The notes: generated by a model not told the origin, from the sequence alone. Counted from the first letter of the stretch, positions 38,704 through 48,996 are shown. The stretch is 64,000 bases of DNA from Geitlerinema sp. S16 (GCA_011390275.1 JAABST010000021.1:1-64000), one strand, 5' to 3'. Numbers and translations are program-made.

Positions 38704-38745
38704 GCGAAACCCCAGCGAAACCCCAGCGAAACCCCAGCGAAACTC
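38704..38745. repeat. 11-nt tandem repeat at DUF2470 gene end
   Basis: GCGAAACCCCA repeated three times plus a partial copy, ending at the stop codon of the DUF2470 gene. Confidence 0.85.
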
Positions 38746-39035
38746 TATGGCGCTTGCGTGCGAACCGCCTTGAGCATCTCGACCAGCACATGATGGGCGT
38801 CTTTTGCATCGGCCAGCTCACGATCGAAGGTGACGCGCACCGGGGTCGGCTGGCCGTTGACCTGGGCGGTGATGTCCATGCCGAGGGTGTCGATCGCGTC
38901 CATGACGGCGGTGGTTGCGCCCTCGCAGTGGCCGTAGACCGTAGCGTACTGAACGATCGCATCGCTGTGATCGTCGTTCATATGCTTGCAAATGCGATCG
39001 CTAACAGCGGAAGAAATGCCCGTTTCTTGTGTCAT
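38745..39035 (-). CDS. DUF2470 domain protein
   Basis: 96 residues made up solely of a DUF2470 domain: ICKHMNDDHSDAIVQYA (residues 15-31) and VTFDRELADAKDAHHVLVEML. DUF2470 is found at the C-terminus of heme-oxygenase-like/flavin-fold proteins and alone; a heme- or pigment-related role is possible but not shown. ATG at 39035. Its 3' end is formed by an 11-nt tandem repeat. Confidence 0.82.
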   Translation of the reverse strand: MTQETGISSAVSDRICKHMNDDHSDAIVQYATVYGHCEGATTAVMDAIDTLGMDITAQVNGQPTPVRVTFDRELADAKDAHHVLVEMLKAVRTQAP

Positions 39036-39102
39036 GAGTCAATTAAACGTAAAGGATGAATTAATGAAATTAATGGAATTGATGAAGTATATCAGCGGTG
39101 GA

Positions 39103-40437
39103 TTATTCCCCGTCGGCATCGTCTGCGATGTCCTCTTCTGGCTGGGCAACCGGCAACGTAATGATAAACTTTGCGCCCATGGATGAGGACTGACAGTCCA
39201 GCTTGCCATGATGCTGATCGACGACAATTTCACGGCTGATCGACATACCAATGCCGGTTCCTTTGCCCTTGGGTTTGGTCGTAAAGAACGAATCGAAAAT
39301 TTGATGGCGAACCTTGGCGGGAATCCCCGGACCATTATCGGCGATCGTGATTTCGATGTGGTCTTCATCGGGGCTGATCGTTTCGATCCAGATCGTGGGC
39401 TGAAACTCTTCGCGTGCCATCGCGGACATCCCGTCATATTTTTCTTCGAGGGCATCGGTCGCATTGGCCAAAATGTTCATAAAAACTTGGTTCATGGGAC
39501 CGGGGTAACACTCCACGAGGGGCAAAGCGCCGTAAATTTTGACGACTTGAACTTCGGATCGATCGGGCTTGGCCTTGGTGCGATTGCTGAGGATCATCAG
39601 CGTGCTGTCAAGACCGTCATGAATATCGGTTTTTTCGGTTTTGCTATCGTCGGTGCGCGAAAAGTTGCGGAGCGATTTAACGATGTTGCGGATGCGATCG
39701 GTTCCCACACGCATTGATTTCAGTAACTTGGGGAGATCCTCTTGCAGGAATTCTAAATCCACGTCTTCGATCGCCGCTTCAAGTTCTTCATTCGGCTCGG
39801 GCGTGTATTTCTGATACAGGCTCACGAGTTCGAGTAAGTCTTGGATGTAATTCTCGGCGTGAACGATATTGCCCTGAATAAAGTTCACGGGGTTATTAAT
39901 TTCGTGGGCAACTCCGGCTACAAGTTGACCGAGGGCGGACATCTTTTCGCCCTGAATTAGCTTCATCTGCATCGTTTGCAGTTCTTCGACAGTTTCGCGC
40001 AGTTGGGCGGTGCGCTCTTCGACCTGGTGTTCAAGGGTTCGGTTGAGCCGGTAGAGCCTGAGATGTACCTCAATGCGAGAAATCGCTTCGGTGTATTCAA
40101 ACGGCTTGGTGATGTAATCGACAGCTCCGGCCTCAAGACCCTGCACACGGCTTTCGGTGTCGTCGGAACCGGTAATGAAAATGACCGGAATTTCGGTATT
40201 TTCGGGGTTTGCCTTGAGGCGTCTACAGGTCTCGAATCCATCGATTCCGGGCATGATCACGTCCAGCAGGATCAGCTCAGGGGGATCGTTATTTACGATT
40301 TCGATCGCACTGAGACCGTCGCGTGCGGTGCGCACGTCGTAGTTCGCCTTACGCAATACTTCTGACAAGACCTCAGCACTTACAGGGGTGTCGTCAACAA
40401 CAAGTAATCTTCCGTTAAAGTCAGTCCGATCGGTCAT
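39103..40437 (-). CDS. Hybrid response regulator/histidine kinase
   Basis: 444 residues. N-terminal receiver domain (LLVVDDTPVSAEVL, phospho-acceptor Asp in LILLDVIMPG, Lys in YITKPFEY). Then a coiled coil (LNRTLEHQVEERTAQLRETV) and a histidine kinase core: phospho-His in GVAHEINNPVNFI (about 178), N-box FMNILANATDALEEK, G1 IADNGPGIP, G2 GKGTGIGMSIS. All catalytic boxes are intact. A soluble REC-HK of a type frequent in cyanobacteria; its partner is unknown. ATG at 40437. Confidence 0.92.
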   Translation of the reverse strand: MTDRTDFNGRLLVVDDTPVSAEVLSEVLRKANYDVRTARDGLSAIEIVNNDPPELILLDVIMPGIDGFETCRRLKANPENTEIPVIFITGSDDTESRVQGLEAGAVDYITKPFEYTEAISRIEVHLRLYRLNRTLEHQVEERTAQLRETVEELQTMQMKLIQGEKMSALGQLVAGVAHEINNPVNFIQGNIVHAENYIQDLLELVSLYQKYTPEPNEELEAAIEDVDLEFLQEDLPKLLKSMRVGTDRIRNIVKSLRNFSRTDDSKTEKTDIHDGLDSTLMILSNRTKAKPDRSEVQVVKIYGALPLVECYPGPMNQVFMNILANATDALEEKYDGMSAMAREEFQPTIWIETISPDEDHIEITIADNGPGIPAKVRHQIFDSFFTTKPKGKGTGIGMSISREIVVDQHHGKLDCQSSSMGAKFIITLPVAQPEEDIADDADGE

Positions 40438-40872
40438 GAGTTCGGGGTGGGCGAACCGGATCTACGATGCTGACTTGCGTCGGGACATCGTATGGGCTAA
40501 GGAAACAGGCAGCAGGATGAACAGCGATGCGGTTAGAAGCATCCGACCTAGTCTAGACGACAAACCCAGCGCACGGTAGTAGCAAACGCAAGAGCTTAGA
40601 TCGCGGCGCTGTCGCAGACTCTCCAGCGAAGTTGTACTAGAGAGGATAGGTCGATGTAAGCCGATGACTATTGAACGATATGACGGAGAGCGGGTTTAAA
40701 TCTAGATCTATATAGGTCTATCTTGACATGATGCTTCGCAATGTGATCGCTATTGACGAATGTCGTGAACGGATACGTCAAGGATTGTAGCAAGGCTAGG
40801 TAGCCAAATTTACAGGATGGTGATGGCCAAATCCGTGCAGACTTGGGAAAAACTCCAAAAACTCCGATGAGA
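40438..40872. other. 435-bp spacer between two kinase genes
   Basis: No gene or clear hairpin seen. Contains the promoter region of the REC-kinase gene. Confidence 0.4.
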
Positions 40873-42432
40873 TTATTCAAGCGGTAAAAAGATCGTCACA
40901 ACGTCGCCGTTTTGGGGGCGACTGCGGACGGTGAGTTTTCCGCCGAGGGCTTGGAAAATATTTTTGGTGACGGCGAGGTTGAGGCTAATGCTGCCGGTTT
41001 CGGGCTGAAAGGTGAGCAGTTGTCCGATCGCTTTGAGCGGTGAGGAGACAAAGGCGGCATTGGTGTGGGATGGGCGATCGAGCGAAGCTGAGGATTTGAG
41101 CTGGAGTTTAAGCTGGTTTCCCGCTGGCAGCATCTCGACGCGGACGTTGCTCCCCACGGGCAGTTGACTGGTGAAATGCTCGATCGTGCTGGTTAAAATC
41201 CGTTCGAGCAGGCTCGGATCACTCACAACCTGCGGCATCTTTTGGGGCAGGACAATATCGAGTTTGAGATTGCGACGGCTGGCCTGTTTTTGCCAGCGCG
41301 GAATGCAATGATCGATCGCCGCTTTTAGGGGCGTCTTGGTGAGCATAACGTGCGATTGATCGTTCTGAGCCGTCTCAAATTCCACCGCTCGGAAGATCAG
41401 ATCGAAGCGTTCAATTTGGTCGCTACACTCTCGCTCAATTTGCTCAACCCAGGGACGCAAATCATCGGCGAGGGTTTTGCGGCGAAGCAAGATTTTGACG
41501 AGGGTTTGGATGGTGGTTAGCGGAGTGCGAACCTCGTGGGCGAGGGCGGAGAGCAGTTCGAGATCGAGGTGAGTTTCGCGGTGTGCGCTGGAGGTGTCTG
41601 GCATTGATCCAGCATCACTGCTGGAATGCTGGTCGGAGGTGTGGGCGGAGGTATGGGCAGAATAGCCGTGACTGCCGGTGAGGGCTCGCAGGTTAACGTT
41701 CGCAGGACGGGGAGCGGCTTCCTCGGCGCGACGGGTGACGGCTTCGGTGTGGCGCTGTAGATGGGTGAGTAAGGATTGCCCAAAGGCCATGACGATGCTG
41801 TAGTGCGGTTCGAGTGGCGCGAAGGGCGTCACGGCTTGATCGATCGCATCAAGATGATTGGCCTCTCGTAGGACGACGCGACTGCGCAGGGTGTGCCATG
41901 CGCGTTCAACAACGATCGGGTCAAAGGAATACTGAAAAGCGTCACTCGATTGGCGCGGATCGAGTAGCATCACAACGCAAAACTGGCGCGTCAGTACCAA
42001 ACAAAATTGTTCTGCGGCTAGCGGATCGTCATCACAGAGCGACAGTGTCCCAAATTGATCGGACAAGCGGATGCGATCGGTCAGGTCTCCCGGCAGATAC
42101 GTTTGCTGTTCTAGTTTGCTCTGGGGGACGAGCATCCAGTGGGCAAACCGTTTGATGCAGGCGAGATCGCTGATGATCGGAGTGGGACCCGCCAACATGA
42201 CGCCGAGAGAGGCCGCTTCCGGATGTTGTCGCTGCATCTGACAGAGTTGCTCATTGAGCGCCGCTACGGCAGCATTCCAAGCCGCGATCGCACTCGATCG
42301 CGCTCCGCACGCAGACGAACAACGTGTCGAGCCCGGAGTCAAGGCATTTCCCTCGCGTAAAGCATCTCCGAGTGTGGGTAGGGATACTTCTTTTAGCACA
42401 GCGTTTGAAAAGCGAGGCTCCAGTAGCAACAC
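40873..42432 (-). CDS. Histidine kinase-like protein with eroded ATP-binding domain
   Basis: 519 residues. The N-terminal ~260 residues are an unassigned sensory region; a Ser/His-rich linker follows. Then a good dimerisation/phospho-acceptor box LSALAHEVRTPLTTIQTLVK (His about 299) and IERFDLIFRAVEFE. The ATPase part keeps a DPSLLERIL position, but the N-box Asn is missing (LTSTIEHFTSQ), and no DxGxG (G1) is visible. The end, GKLTVRSRPQNGDVVTIFLPLE, is normal. Kinase activity is therefore doubtful. The frame opens with GTG at 42432. Confidence 0.75.
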   Translation of the reverse strand: MLLLEPRFSNAVLKEVSLPTLGDALREGNALTPGSTRCSSACGARSSAIAAWNAAVAALNEQLCQMQRQHPEAASLGVMLAGPTPIISDLACIKRFAHWMLVPQSKLEQQTYLPGDLTDRIRLSDQFGTLSLCDDDPLAAEQFCLVLTRQFCVVMLLDPRQSSDAFQYSFDPIVVERAWHTLRSRVVLREANHLDAIDQAVTPFAPLEPHYSIVMAFGQSLLTHLQRHTEAVTRRAEEAAPRPANVNLRALTGSHGYSAHTSAHTSDQHSSSDAGSMPDTSSAHRETHLDLELLSALAHEVRTPLTTIQTLVKILLRRKTLADDLRPWVEQIERECSDQIERFDLIFRAVEFETAQNDQSHVMLTKTPLKAAIDHCIPRWQKQASRRNLKLDIVLPQKMPQVVSDPSLLERILTSTIEHFTSQLPVGSNVRVEMLPAGNQLKLQLKSSASLDRPSHTNAAFVSSPLKAIGQLLTFQPETGSISLNLAVTKNIFQALGGKLTVRSRPQNGDVVTIFLPLE

Positions 42433-42996
42433 GTCAGCTCCAATAACGAATAATTCAAATTCATTTCAAATGTATACAGTTCAAATGTATACAGCGTGAT
42501 TCGAGTGATTTGATACACCGATCACAGTCGGTCGAGATCCTCACACCGGCGGCTCATGGGCTTAATAGCTCGCGCGTGATAATCCATCTGTGAGCCTACG
42601 ATAGCGAAACATGGCGGACTGGGCTAGCAGGCAAACCGAACTTGCAAACTGCGATCGACGGGAACGGAAGTTTTACTGTGATCTTGACCGCTCCATCATT
42701 TTGACAGAGGTAACATAAGATCAAAACAATCTAGACCCGATCGTCGGAGATTACGTTAGAAAACCGATAGATCGTTGGTTGAGGCAGAGCGAAGATTAAA
42801 CCGGGGAAAGGTTCAGACGTCGGACGGAAGCTGTCACGTGCGATCCATCTTGGGTCGCAGAAACGCCCTATTTCCTCGCTTCCCAGTCGCCTGATGGTCG
42901 ATTTCTCGCAGGAATCCGCAAGAAACTGTCAGGCACGAACAGACGCGATGCCCACAACCGCAAATTCTAGAGATTGAAGAGTTAAGAGGAGAGACT
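42433..42996. other. 564-bp upstream region of the sugar-nucleotide gene
   Basis: Divergent spacer with a short duplicated CAAATGTATACAG(C/T) motif at 42467-42497 (two tandem copies ~15 bases apart). No supported gene. Confidence 0.45.
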
Positions 42997-45531
42997 ATGC
43001 GTGCAGTTTTGATGGCTGGTGGTTCAGGGACTCGACTGCGTCCCCTCACCTGCGATTTGCCGAAGCCGATGGTTCCGGTGCTAAACCGCCCCATCGCTGA
43101 ACACATCGTTAATCTTCTTAAACGCCACGATATTAACGAAATTATTGCGACGGTTCACTATTTGCCGGACGTGATGCGCGACTATTTCCAAGATGGTCAC
43201 GAGTTCGGGGTGCAGATGACCTATGCGGTGGAAGAGGATCAGCCGCTGGGAACTGCGGGCTGTGTCAAAAATGTTGAAGAGCTGCTCGATAAAACGTTTC
43301 TGGTCATCAGCGGCGATGGCATTACAGACTTTGATCTGACCGCCGCGATCGCCTATCACCGCGAAAAAGGATCTAAGGCGACGCTCATCCTAACGCGCGT
43401 TCTGAACCCGATCGAGTTTGGTGTGGTGATTACAGATGAAGAGGGTCGGATTGTCCGCTTCCTCGAAAAGCCCTCCGCCTCCGAAATCTTTTCCGACACG
43501 GTCAATACGGGGACGTATATTCTCGAACCTGAAGTTTTGCAATATCTGCCCCCGGATTGCGAGTGCGATTTTTCTAAGGATTTATTCCCGCTGCTGTTGG
43601 AAAAAGGCGAGCAGATGTACGGCTACATTGCTGAGGGCTACTGGTGCGATGTCGGTCATCTCGAAGCCTATCGCGAGGCACAATACGACGCGCTCGATCG
43701 CAAGGTCGCGATCGAGTATGCCTACGAAGAAATCAAACCCGGTTTGTGGGTGGGGTCGAATACCTATATTGACGAGACGGCGCAGATCGAGACTCCGGCG
43801 CTGATTGGCAGCAACAGTCGGGTGGGGGCGCGAACGCGGATCGAGGCGGGAACGGTCATCGGCGACAACGTGACGATCGGCTCGGATGCCGACCTAAAGC
43901 GACCGATTATTTGGAATGGCTCGATTATTGGCGATGAGGTACATTTGCGAGCCTGCACAATCTGTCGTGGGACGCAGATCGGTCGTCGGGCGCATGTGCT
44001 GGAGGGTGCGGTCGTCGGACCGCTCTCATCGGTGGGCGAAGAGGCACAAATTAGCCCCATGGTGAGGGTTTGGCCATCGAAAAAAGTGGAATCGGGTGCA
44101 ATTCTCAACATGAATTTGATTTGGGGGCAAATTGCCAAACGTAATCTGTTCGGCCAGCGGGGGGTGTCTGGGCTGGCGAATGTCGATATTACGCCGGAAT
44201 TTGCGGTGAAGTTTGGAGCTGCCTACGGATCAACGCTGAAGCTCGGGGCGCGGGTGATGGTCTCGCGCGATCAGCGCAGTATCTCGCGCATGGTGTCACG
44301 ATCGCTGATTGCGGGGATCATGTCGGTGGGTGTTGATGTGGAAAACCTGGAGGCGACGGCGATCCCGCTGGCGCGATCGGTTGCGCCGACATTGGATGTG
44401 GTGGGCGGTATTCATGTGCGGGTTCATCCCGATCGTGCCGATCGCATCCTCCTCGAATGTTTTGATGGCAACGGCATTAATATCCACAAATCAAAAGAGA
44501 AAAAAATCGAGGGGGCGTACTTTAAAGAAGATCTACGCCGTGCCAAAATCGACGAAATCGGCGACATGACCTACCCGTCCCAGTCGATCGAGATTTACAG
44601 CAAAAACTTCGCGCAACATCTCAACATCGAAGCGATCCGCAACAGCAACGCCAAGGTCGTGATCGACTATGCCTATGCGGTGTCCGGCGCGATTTTGCCG
44701 CAATTATTAGCGAAATTCGGCTGTGATGCCGTCGTCCTGAACGCCAGCCTGAATCAAATGGCGAGTTCAGTCGAAGAGCGTGAGGGGATGCTCACCCAGC
44801 TCGGCCAGGTGGTCGAGGCGTTGCGGGCGAACTTTGGGGCGCAGGTGTCTGCCAATGGTGAACAGTTGGTGCTGATGGATGAATCCGGGTCGCCGATTCG
44901 GGGCGAAATGCTGACGGCGCTATTGGTGGCGATGACCCTCACCGCTCATCCGCGCAGCACCGTCGTTGTGCCGGTACATACATCCAGCGCGGTCGAGCAA
45001 ATTGCCCGCCGCCACGACGGTAAAGTCATCCGCACCAAGGCCAACCCAACGGCGCTGATGGAAGCGTGCCACACCAGCCCCAACGTCACCCTCGGCGGTA
45101 GCGGCGAGATGGGCTTTATCTTTCCGCAGCTACATCCTGGTTTTGATGCGATGTTTTGTATCGCCAAGCTGATCGAAATGGAGATGCTTCAGGGCCGATC
45201 GCTCGGCCAACTGCGATCGGAGCTACCCCGCGTGTACCACCGTCGCCAAACCGCCCGCTGCCCCTGGACGGCCAAAGGCGCACTGATGCGCTACATGGTC
45301 GAAACCCATCCCCCGGAAACGATCCAGCTCGTCGATGGCGTTAAAGTATGCGAACCCCAGTCGGATAATTGGGTGCTCGTGCTGCCCGACGCCGGAGAAC
45401 CTGTCGTCCATGTGTTCGCCAACAGCGAAGATCGAAGTTGGGTCGATGAGCAACTCCGAAATTACCGCACCCGCATCCAAAAATTTGTTGAGCGCCACCA
45501 GGGGGGAGAGATCGAAGCCTTGGACGATTAG
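42997..45531 (+). CDS. Mannose-1-phosphate guanylyltransferase fused to phosphomannomutase-like domain
   Basis: 844 residues. Nucleotidyltransferase domain: MAGGSGTRLRPLTCDLPKPM (residues 7-26), ISGDGITDFD, and EGYWCDVGHLEAY. Left-handed beta-helix hexapeptides occupy about 250-370 (IGSNSRVGARTRIEAGTVIG). A phosphohexomutase-like half follows from about 390. This half lacks a TASHNP-type phosphoserine loop, having VMVSRDQRSISRMVS, and the DGDxDR metal loop is replaced by VSANGEQLVLMDESG, so mutase activity is doubtful. Cyanobacterial homologues of this length are annotated as mannose-1-phosphate guanylyltransferase (GDP-mannose for glycans). Good SD AAGAGGAGAG; ATG at 42997. Confidence 0.88.
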   Translation: MRAVLMAGGSGTRLRPLTCDLPKPMVPVLNRPIAEHIVNLLKRHDINEIIATVHYLPDVMRDYFQDGHEFGVQMTYAVEEDQPLGTAGCVKNVEELLDKTFLVISGDGITDFDLTAAIAYHREKGSKATLILTRVLNPIEFGVVITDEEGRIVRFLEKPSASEIFSDTVNTGTYILEPEVLQYLPPDCECDFSKDLFPLLLEKGEQMYGYIAEGYWCDVGHLEAYREAQYDALDRKVAIEYAYEEIKPGLWVGSNTYIDETAQIETPALIGSNSRVGARTRIEAGTVIGDNVTIGSDADLKRPIIWNGSIIGDEVHLRACTICRGTQIGRRAHVLEGAVVGPLSSVGEEAQISPMVRVWPSKKVESGAILNMNLIWGQIAKRNLFGQRGVSGLANVDITPEFAVKFGAAYGSTLKLGARVMVSRDQRSISRMVSRSLIAGIMSVGVDVENLEATAIPLARSVAPTLDVVGGIHVRVHPDRADRILLECFDGNGINIHKSKEKKIEGAYFKEDLRRAKIDEIGDMTYPSQSIEIYSKNFAQHLNIEAIRNSNAKVVIDYAYAVSGAILPQLLAKFGCDAVVLNASLNQMASSVEEREGMLTQLGQVVEALRANFGAQVSANGEQLVLMDESGSPIRGEMLTALLVAMTLTAHPRSTVVVPVHTSSAVEQIARRHDGKVIRTKANPTALMEACHTSPNVTLGGSGEMGFIFPQLHPGFDAMFCIAKLIEMEMLQGRSLGQLRSELPRVYHRRQTARCPWTAKGALMRYMVETHPPETIQLVDGVKVCEPQSDNWVLVLPDAGEPVVHVFANSEDRSWVDEQLRNYRTRIQKFVERHQGGEIEALDD

Positions 45532-46183
45532 GCAACGTGAGTTCGATCGAAGACAAAACGCAAACTTAGGTAGAGCAACCATCTTGGCTGCGTGCAAGCT
45601 AGAAACTGATACGGCGCAGATTTAGGTTTGCGCCTATTTTCTGCGCTTCTTTCTATGGCTTGCGCCGAATTCGGTAAAGCTCGATCGCCAGCTATAGACA
45701 GAAACCAGCAGATTAGAACGATCGCAGCGGGCGCATGGCGATGGGTTCACGTGTCGTGTGACCCTGGTCGATCGTCTTTTGAGAAAGAGAAAGAATAGCT
45801 GAAATCAGCCGAAACCGACTGAGCGGGGCGATAAGCTGTACAAAGTAGCCCAAGTACCCAAGTAAATTAATGGACGAATGGACGCTATGCGTAACACAAG
45901 CTTCCAGCTTGCCTGCAACCAAGATGCTTGAGTGACGCGGTTTAAGTCACTTTTGTTCTATTGGCCGACTTAGTTTCCGGGAAAAATGACGGTTTGCCTG
46001 TCTATATCTAGTGCATCTCAACGCATCTGAATATAGTTAATCGCAACATTATTGTTGATTTTTATCAACATTTTGAATCTCATGCTGTATGCACCGGACA
46101 ATTTTAGCTCCCTGATTATCGTACGTCGAAAATCCAAGAGAATCGAGCGCCGTGCGGCTAGGAAATTGACGCATTAAGAGTCC
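45532..46183. other. 652-bp spacer with a terminator
   Basis: GGCGCA (45613-45618) / TGCGCC (45629-45634) followed by TATTTT is a likely weak terminator for the preceding gene. AT-rich at 46010-46090. No supported gene. Confidence 0.5.
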
Positions 46184-48133
46184 ATGAAACCAGGAACATT
46201 ACTACGGCCACGCCTCAATTTCAACTTCAACTTCAGCACGCTCGTTGCCTTCGTCTTGCTGAGCTTGCTGGGCTTGTTTGGTAACTATATCCACATCGAG
46301 CTATTTTTTGGCGTTGATTTTTTGTTCGGTGGTGTCGCAGTCTTGCTCGCAATGTCGATCCTGGGCTGGCGTCCGGGTATTCTTGTTGGCGCGATCGCCA
46401 GTTCTTACACCTATGTCCTGTGGGGTCACCCCTACGCCATTTTGATTTTCACCGGTGAGGCGATCGTCGTGGGTTTCCTCTTTCAGCGTAAACATTGGAG
46501 TCTCGCTTCTAGTGAGGTGGCGTATTGGTTCACACTCGGGATTCCCCTCGTGTATTACTGCTACCACGGGCGCATGGGACTGCCCGATTTCTCCGCCTGG
46601 ACGATCGCTCTCAAACAGGCCAGTAACGGCATCTTTTGCGCATTTTTGGTCAGCGCAATCTTGCTCATCCCTACGGTTCAGCGCTGGATCACTCGGCTGA
46701 ATCGCTTTCCCCCTCGACCTTTACGAGATCTCTTAGTTGAACTAACCCTCGCCTTTACCTTTTTTGCGCTGCTCTTTAGCACCTCGGTCGATAGCACATT
46801 AGCTCTAAAACAGACCGAAGATACGGTGTACCAGCAGTTAAAAATGGTGGCGGACAATACGCTAAATCAGGTGCAGACCTGGCAGCAGTGGGACGGGAAC
46901 AATACGCAACTGCTGGCGGATCTCATCCGTACGCAGCAGTATCCGATCGACTTGGCCATCACCCTCGAAGCGAGCAATCCAGACTTTCGGATCAAGCATT
47001 TTAGCGGTTCGTTCTCCTCTCCCCCGCTGGAATTTAGCACCGTTCACTACATTCGCGATCGTCTCGATCAGTACTTTCCGGTGGGCAAGATGCCCAGCAT
47101 GAAACGTTTTCGTCAGTCCGTTTATCAATGGCGGGTTCCTCCCAGCGGCAGTTCGCCCTGGAGCCTCACCATTACCTCGTCGGCTGCGCCCCAAATTACA
47201 GCACTGGAAAAACTCTACGGTCAAAAATTATTGCGTCTGCTGGCGATCACGGGCGTCATTGTTCTGCTAGCCAACGTTACGGCTTCCATTATTAGCCGAC
47301 CGATCGTACGCCTCAATCAAGCATTAGCCGACTCTCAATCCAGTCTCTGGGCATCATTTTTCGTGCCTGATCCTGACGAAGAGGAAACGGAATACACAGA
47401 TTCTCTGGTATTTAATCCGTTGTTAGAGATCAACGATGACCGATTTGTGGAATCGATCAAGGCGATGGAGGTCGAACACCATCATCACGCTAGTACGACG
47501 ATCGCATCGCCCAGCGCCTCGCCGAACATACTGCCCAAATCCTTGGTGTCTAAACCGATGACACAAAGTGCTGCGCCCTTTAACTTCGGGTCAACCAGCG
47601 CCATTCTGGAATTTCGCAACCTAGATCGATATCTTCACCAATGGCTCTACCACTGGCAGCAGCAAGTCAGCACGCTGACGCGCAACAATGCAGAACTCGA
47701 AGCGCTCCACCAAGCGGAATCTGCCAAGCTGGACGAAACCACTCAGGACATGATGCAGCTAGAGCGAGACGCGCTTGAAGCCCGCCAGCGATTGAGTGCG
47801 ATTATTCAATACTCGCCGATCGTGGTGATTGAATGGCAGCTCGATCGCAGCATTTCGGCGTGGAATCCGGCGGCGGAAAAACTATTTGGTTATGCCTCGA
47901 CGGAGGTGTTGGGGCGTGATTTATTTTGTACGATTTTGCCCGATCGAGAAGCGAAGTCGATGCTCAACACGTGGCAAACTTTAGTGGATCTGACGGGGGG
48001 GCATCACAGTACCCATGAGGCGGTCACGAAAGATGGTCGTACCGTGGTGTGTAACTGGTTTAATCGTCCGGTCATGGCGCGTAATGGTGCGATCGTGGGC
48101 ATTGTTTCAGTTTTGCAGGAAGTCATGCGGTAG
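46184..48133 (+). CDS. Membrane PAS sensor protein without output domain
   Basis: 649 residues. An N-terminal block of several membrane helices (residues 17-175, MASE1-like in look) is followed by a helix near 185-200, a ~150-residue extracytoplasmic segment, a TM helix (LLRLLAITGVIVLLANVTASI, about 350) and a HAMP-like start (ISRPIVRLNQAL). A coiled coil (residues 500-540) leads to one PAS domain (AIIQYSPIVVIEWQLD, AWNPAAEKLFGYASTEVLG) with a PAC-like end. It stops at VSVLQEVMR with no kinase, GGDEF or methyl-accepting region. It may act through a partner protein or be a truncated kinase. Confidence 0.75.
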   Translation: MKPGTLLRPRLNFNFNFSTLVAFVLLSLLGLFGNYIHIELFFGVDFLFGGVAVLLAMSILGWRPGILVGAIASSYTYVLWGHPYAILIFTGEAIVVGFLFQRKHWSLASSEVAYWFTLGIPLVYYCYHGRMGLPDFSAWTIALKQASNGIFCAFLVSAILLIPTVQRWITRLNRFPPRPLRDLLVELTLAFTFFALLFSTSVDSTLALKQTEDTVYQQLKMVADNTLNQVQTWQQWDGNNTQLLADLIRTQQYPIDLAITLEASNPDFRIKHFSGSFSSPPLEFSTVHYIRDRLDQYFPVGKMPSMKRFRQSVYQWRVPPSGSSPWSLTITSSAAPQITALEKLYGQKLLRLLAITGVIVLLANVTASIISRPIVRLNQALADSQSSLWASFFVPDPDEEETEYTDSLVFNPLLEINDDRFVESIKAMEVEHHHHASTTIASPSASPNILPKSLVSKPMTQSAAPFNFGSTSAILEFRNLDRYLHQWLYHWQQQVSTLTRNNAELEALHQAESAKLDETTQDMMQLERDALEARQRLSAIIQYSPIVVIEWQLDRSISAWNPAAEKLFGYASTEVLGRDLFCTILPDREAKSMLNTWQTLVDLTGGHHSTHEAVTKDGRTVVCNWFNRPVMARNGAIVGIVSVLQEVMR

Positions 48134-48166
48134 CGAAATTATTTGTAGGCGCTCGGTTTCAAACGC

Positions 48167-48207
48167 AAAAAAACAACGTAGATGCGTCATTGCGACACAT
48201 CTACGTT
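48167..48207 (-). terminator. Terminator of the FKBP gene
   Basis: AACGTAGATG (48175-48184) / CATCTACGTT (48198-48207). On the minus strand the stem is followed by a T run (plus-strand A's at 48167-48173). Confidence 0.85.
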
Positions 48208-48244
48208 GCTCAAACTGAAGATCAGTAGATCAATGCTGGGTCGA

Positions 48245-48862
48245 TTAACTGCCGATACGCAGTAGCTCAACATCAAAAATCAGCGTGGCATCGGGGGGAA
48301 TGACACCGCCTGCGCCGCGTTGACCGTAGCCCAATTCTGGCGGAATCGTCACTTCCCAGCGATCGCCCACATGCATCAGGCTCAGGGCTTCATCCCAGCC
48401 GCGAATCACTTGACCGACGCCGACCTTGAAGGAAAACGGACGATCGCGATCGCGGGAGCTATCGAATTTTGTGCCGTCTTCGAGCGTGCCGGTGTAGTGG
48501 ACAAGGACGGTATTGCCGCGCTGGGGCTGTGCGCCGGTTCCTTCAACGATTTGGCGATACTGTAGGCCGGATTCGGTGGTGATAACGTCGGTTTCGGCGG
48601 TTTCGTTGCTCTCAGGAGTCTCGGCGGTCTCGGCAGTCTCAGGGGCGGTGTCGCTTGTGTCCATCATGTCGCTAACCTCGGTCTCTTCGATTTCAGTGGA
48701 TTCGGTCTCGGTGGTTTCGGTGGCCGTTTGCTCGATCGTGGGCTGTTCAGCGGCGATCGCAACGGAGGCCGAGTTAGAAATCTGAGCGACGATGAGGACG
48801 ACGCTAAAAATTAAAACGAGCGTCAAGCTAATCAGAACGGGTTTCAAGGGGGAACCTCTCAA
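48245..48862 (-). CDS. FKBP-type peptidyl-prolyl isomerase, membrane-anchored
   Basis: About 205 residues. N-terminal membrane helix/signal ([20 protein letters not shown]), then a very acidic Thr/Glu linker (residues 40-95, repeats of ET(T/A)E), then a complete FKBP domain: [53 protein letters not shown] and DVELLRI. Folding helper in periplasm or lumen. No ATG in a suitable place; TTG at 48862, or TTG at 48847 preceded by AGAGG, are the candidates. Confidence 0.88.
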   Translation of the reverse strand: MRGSPLKPVLISLTLVLIFSVVLIVAQISNSASVAIAAEQPTIEQTATETTETESTEIEETEVSDMMDTSDTAPETAETAETPESNETAETDVITTESGLQYRQIVEGTGAQPQRGNTVLVHYTGTLEDGTKFDSSRDRDRPFSFKVGVGQVIRGWDEALSLMHVGDRWEVTIPPELGYGQRGAGGVIPPDATLIFDVELLRIGS

Positions 48863-48996
48863 ACGGGAACGAAGGGAAAATAGAACAGGAGGGGAGGGCG
48901 ATCGCCAATCTAGGTGAGATGAGATCGCCGCGATTTATCATCAATTATCTAATCATCAAACATCAATCGTGCCGGTCAGTGGCTGCCAGTGCAAGC

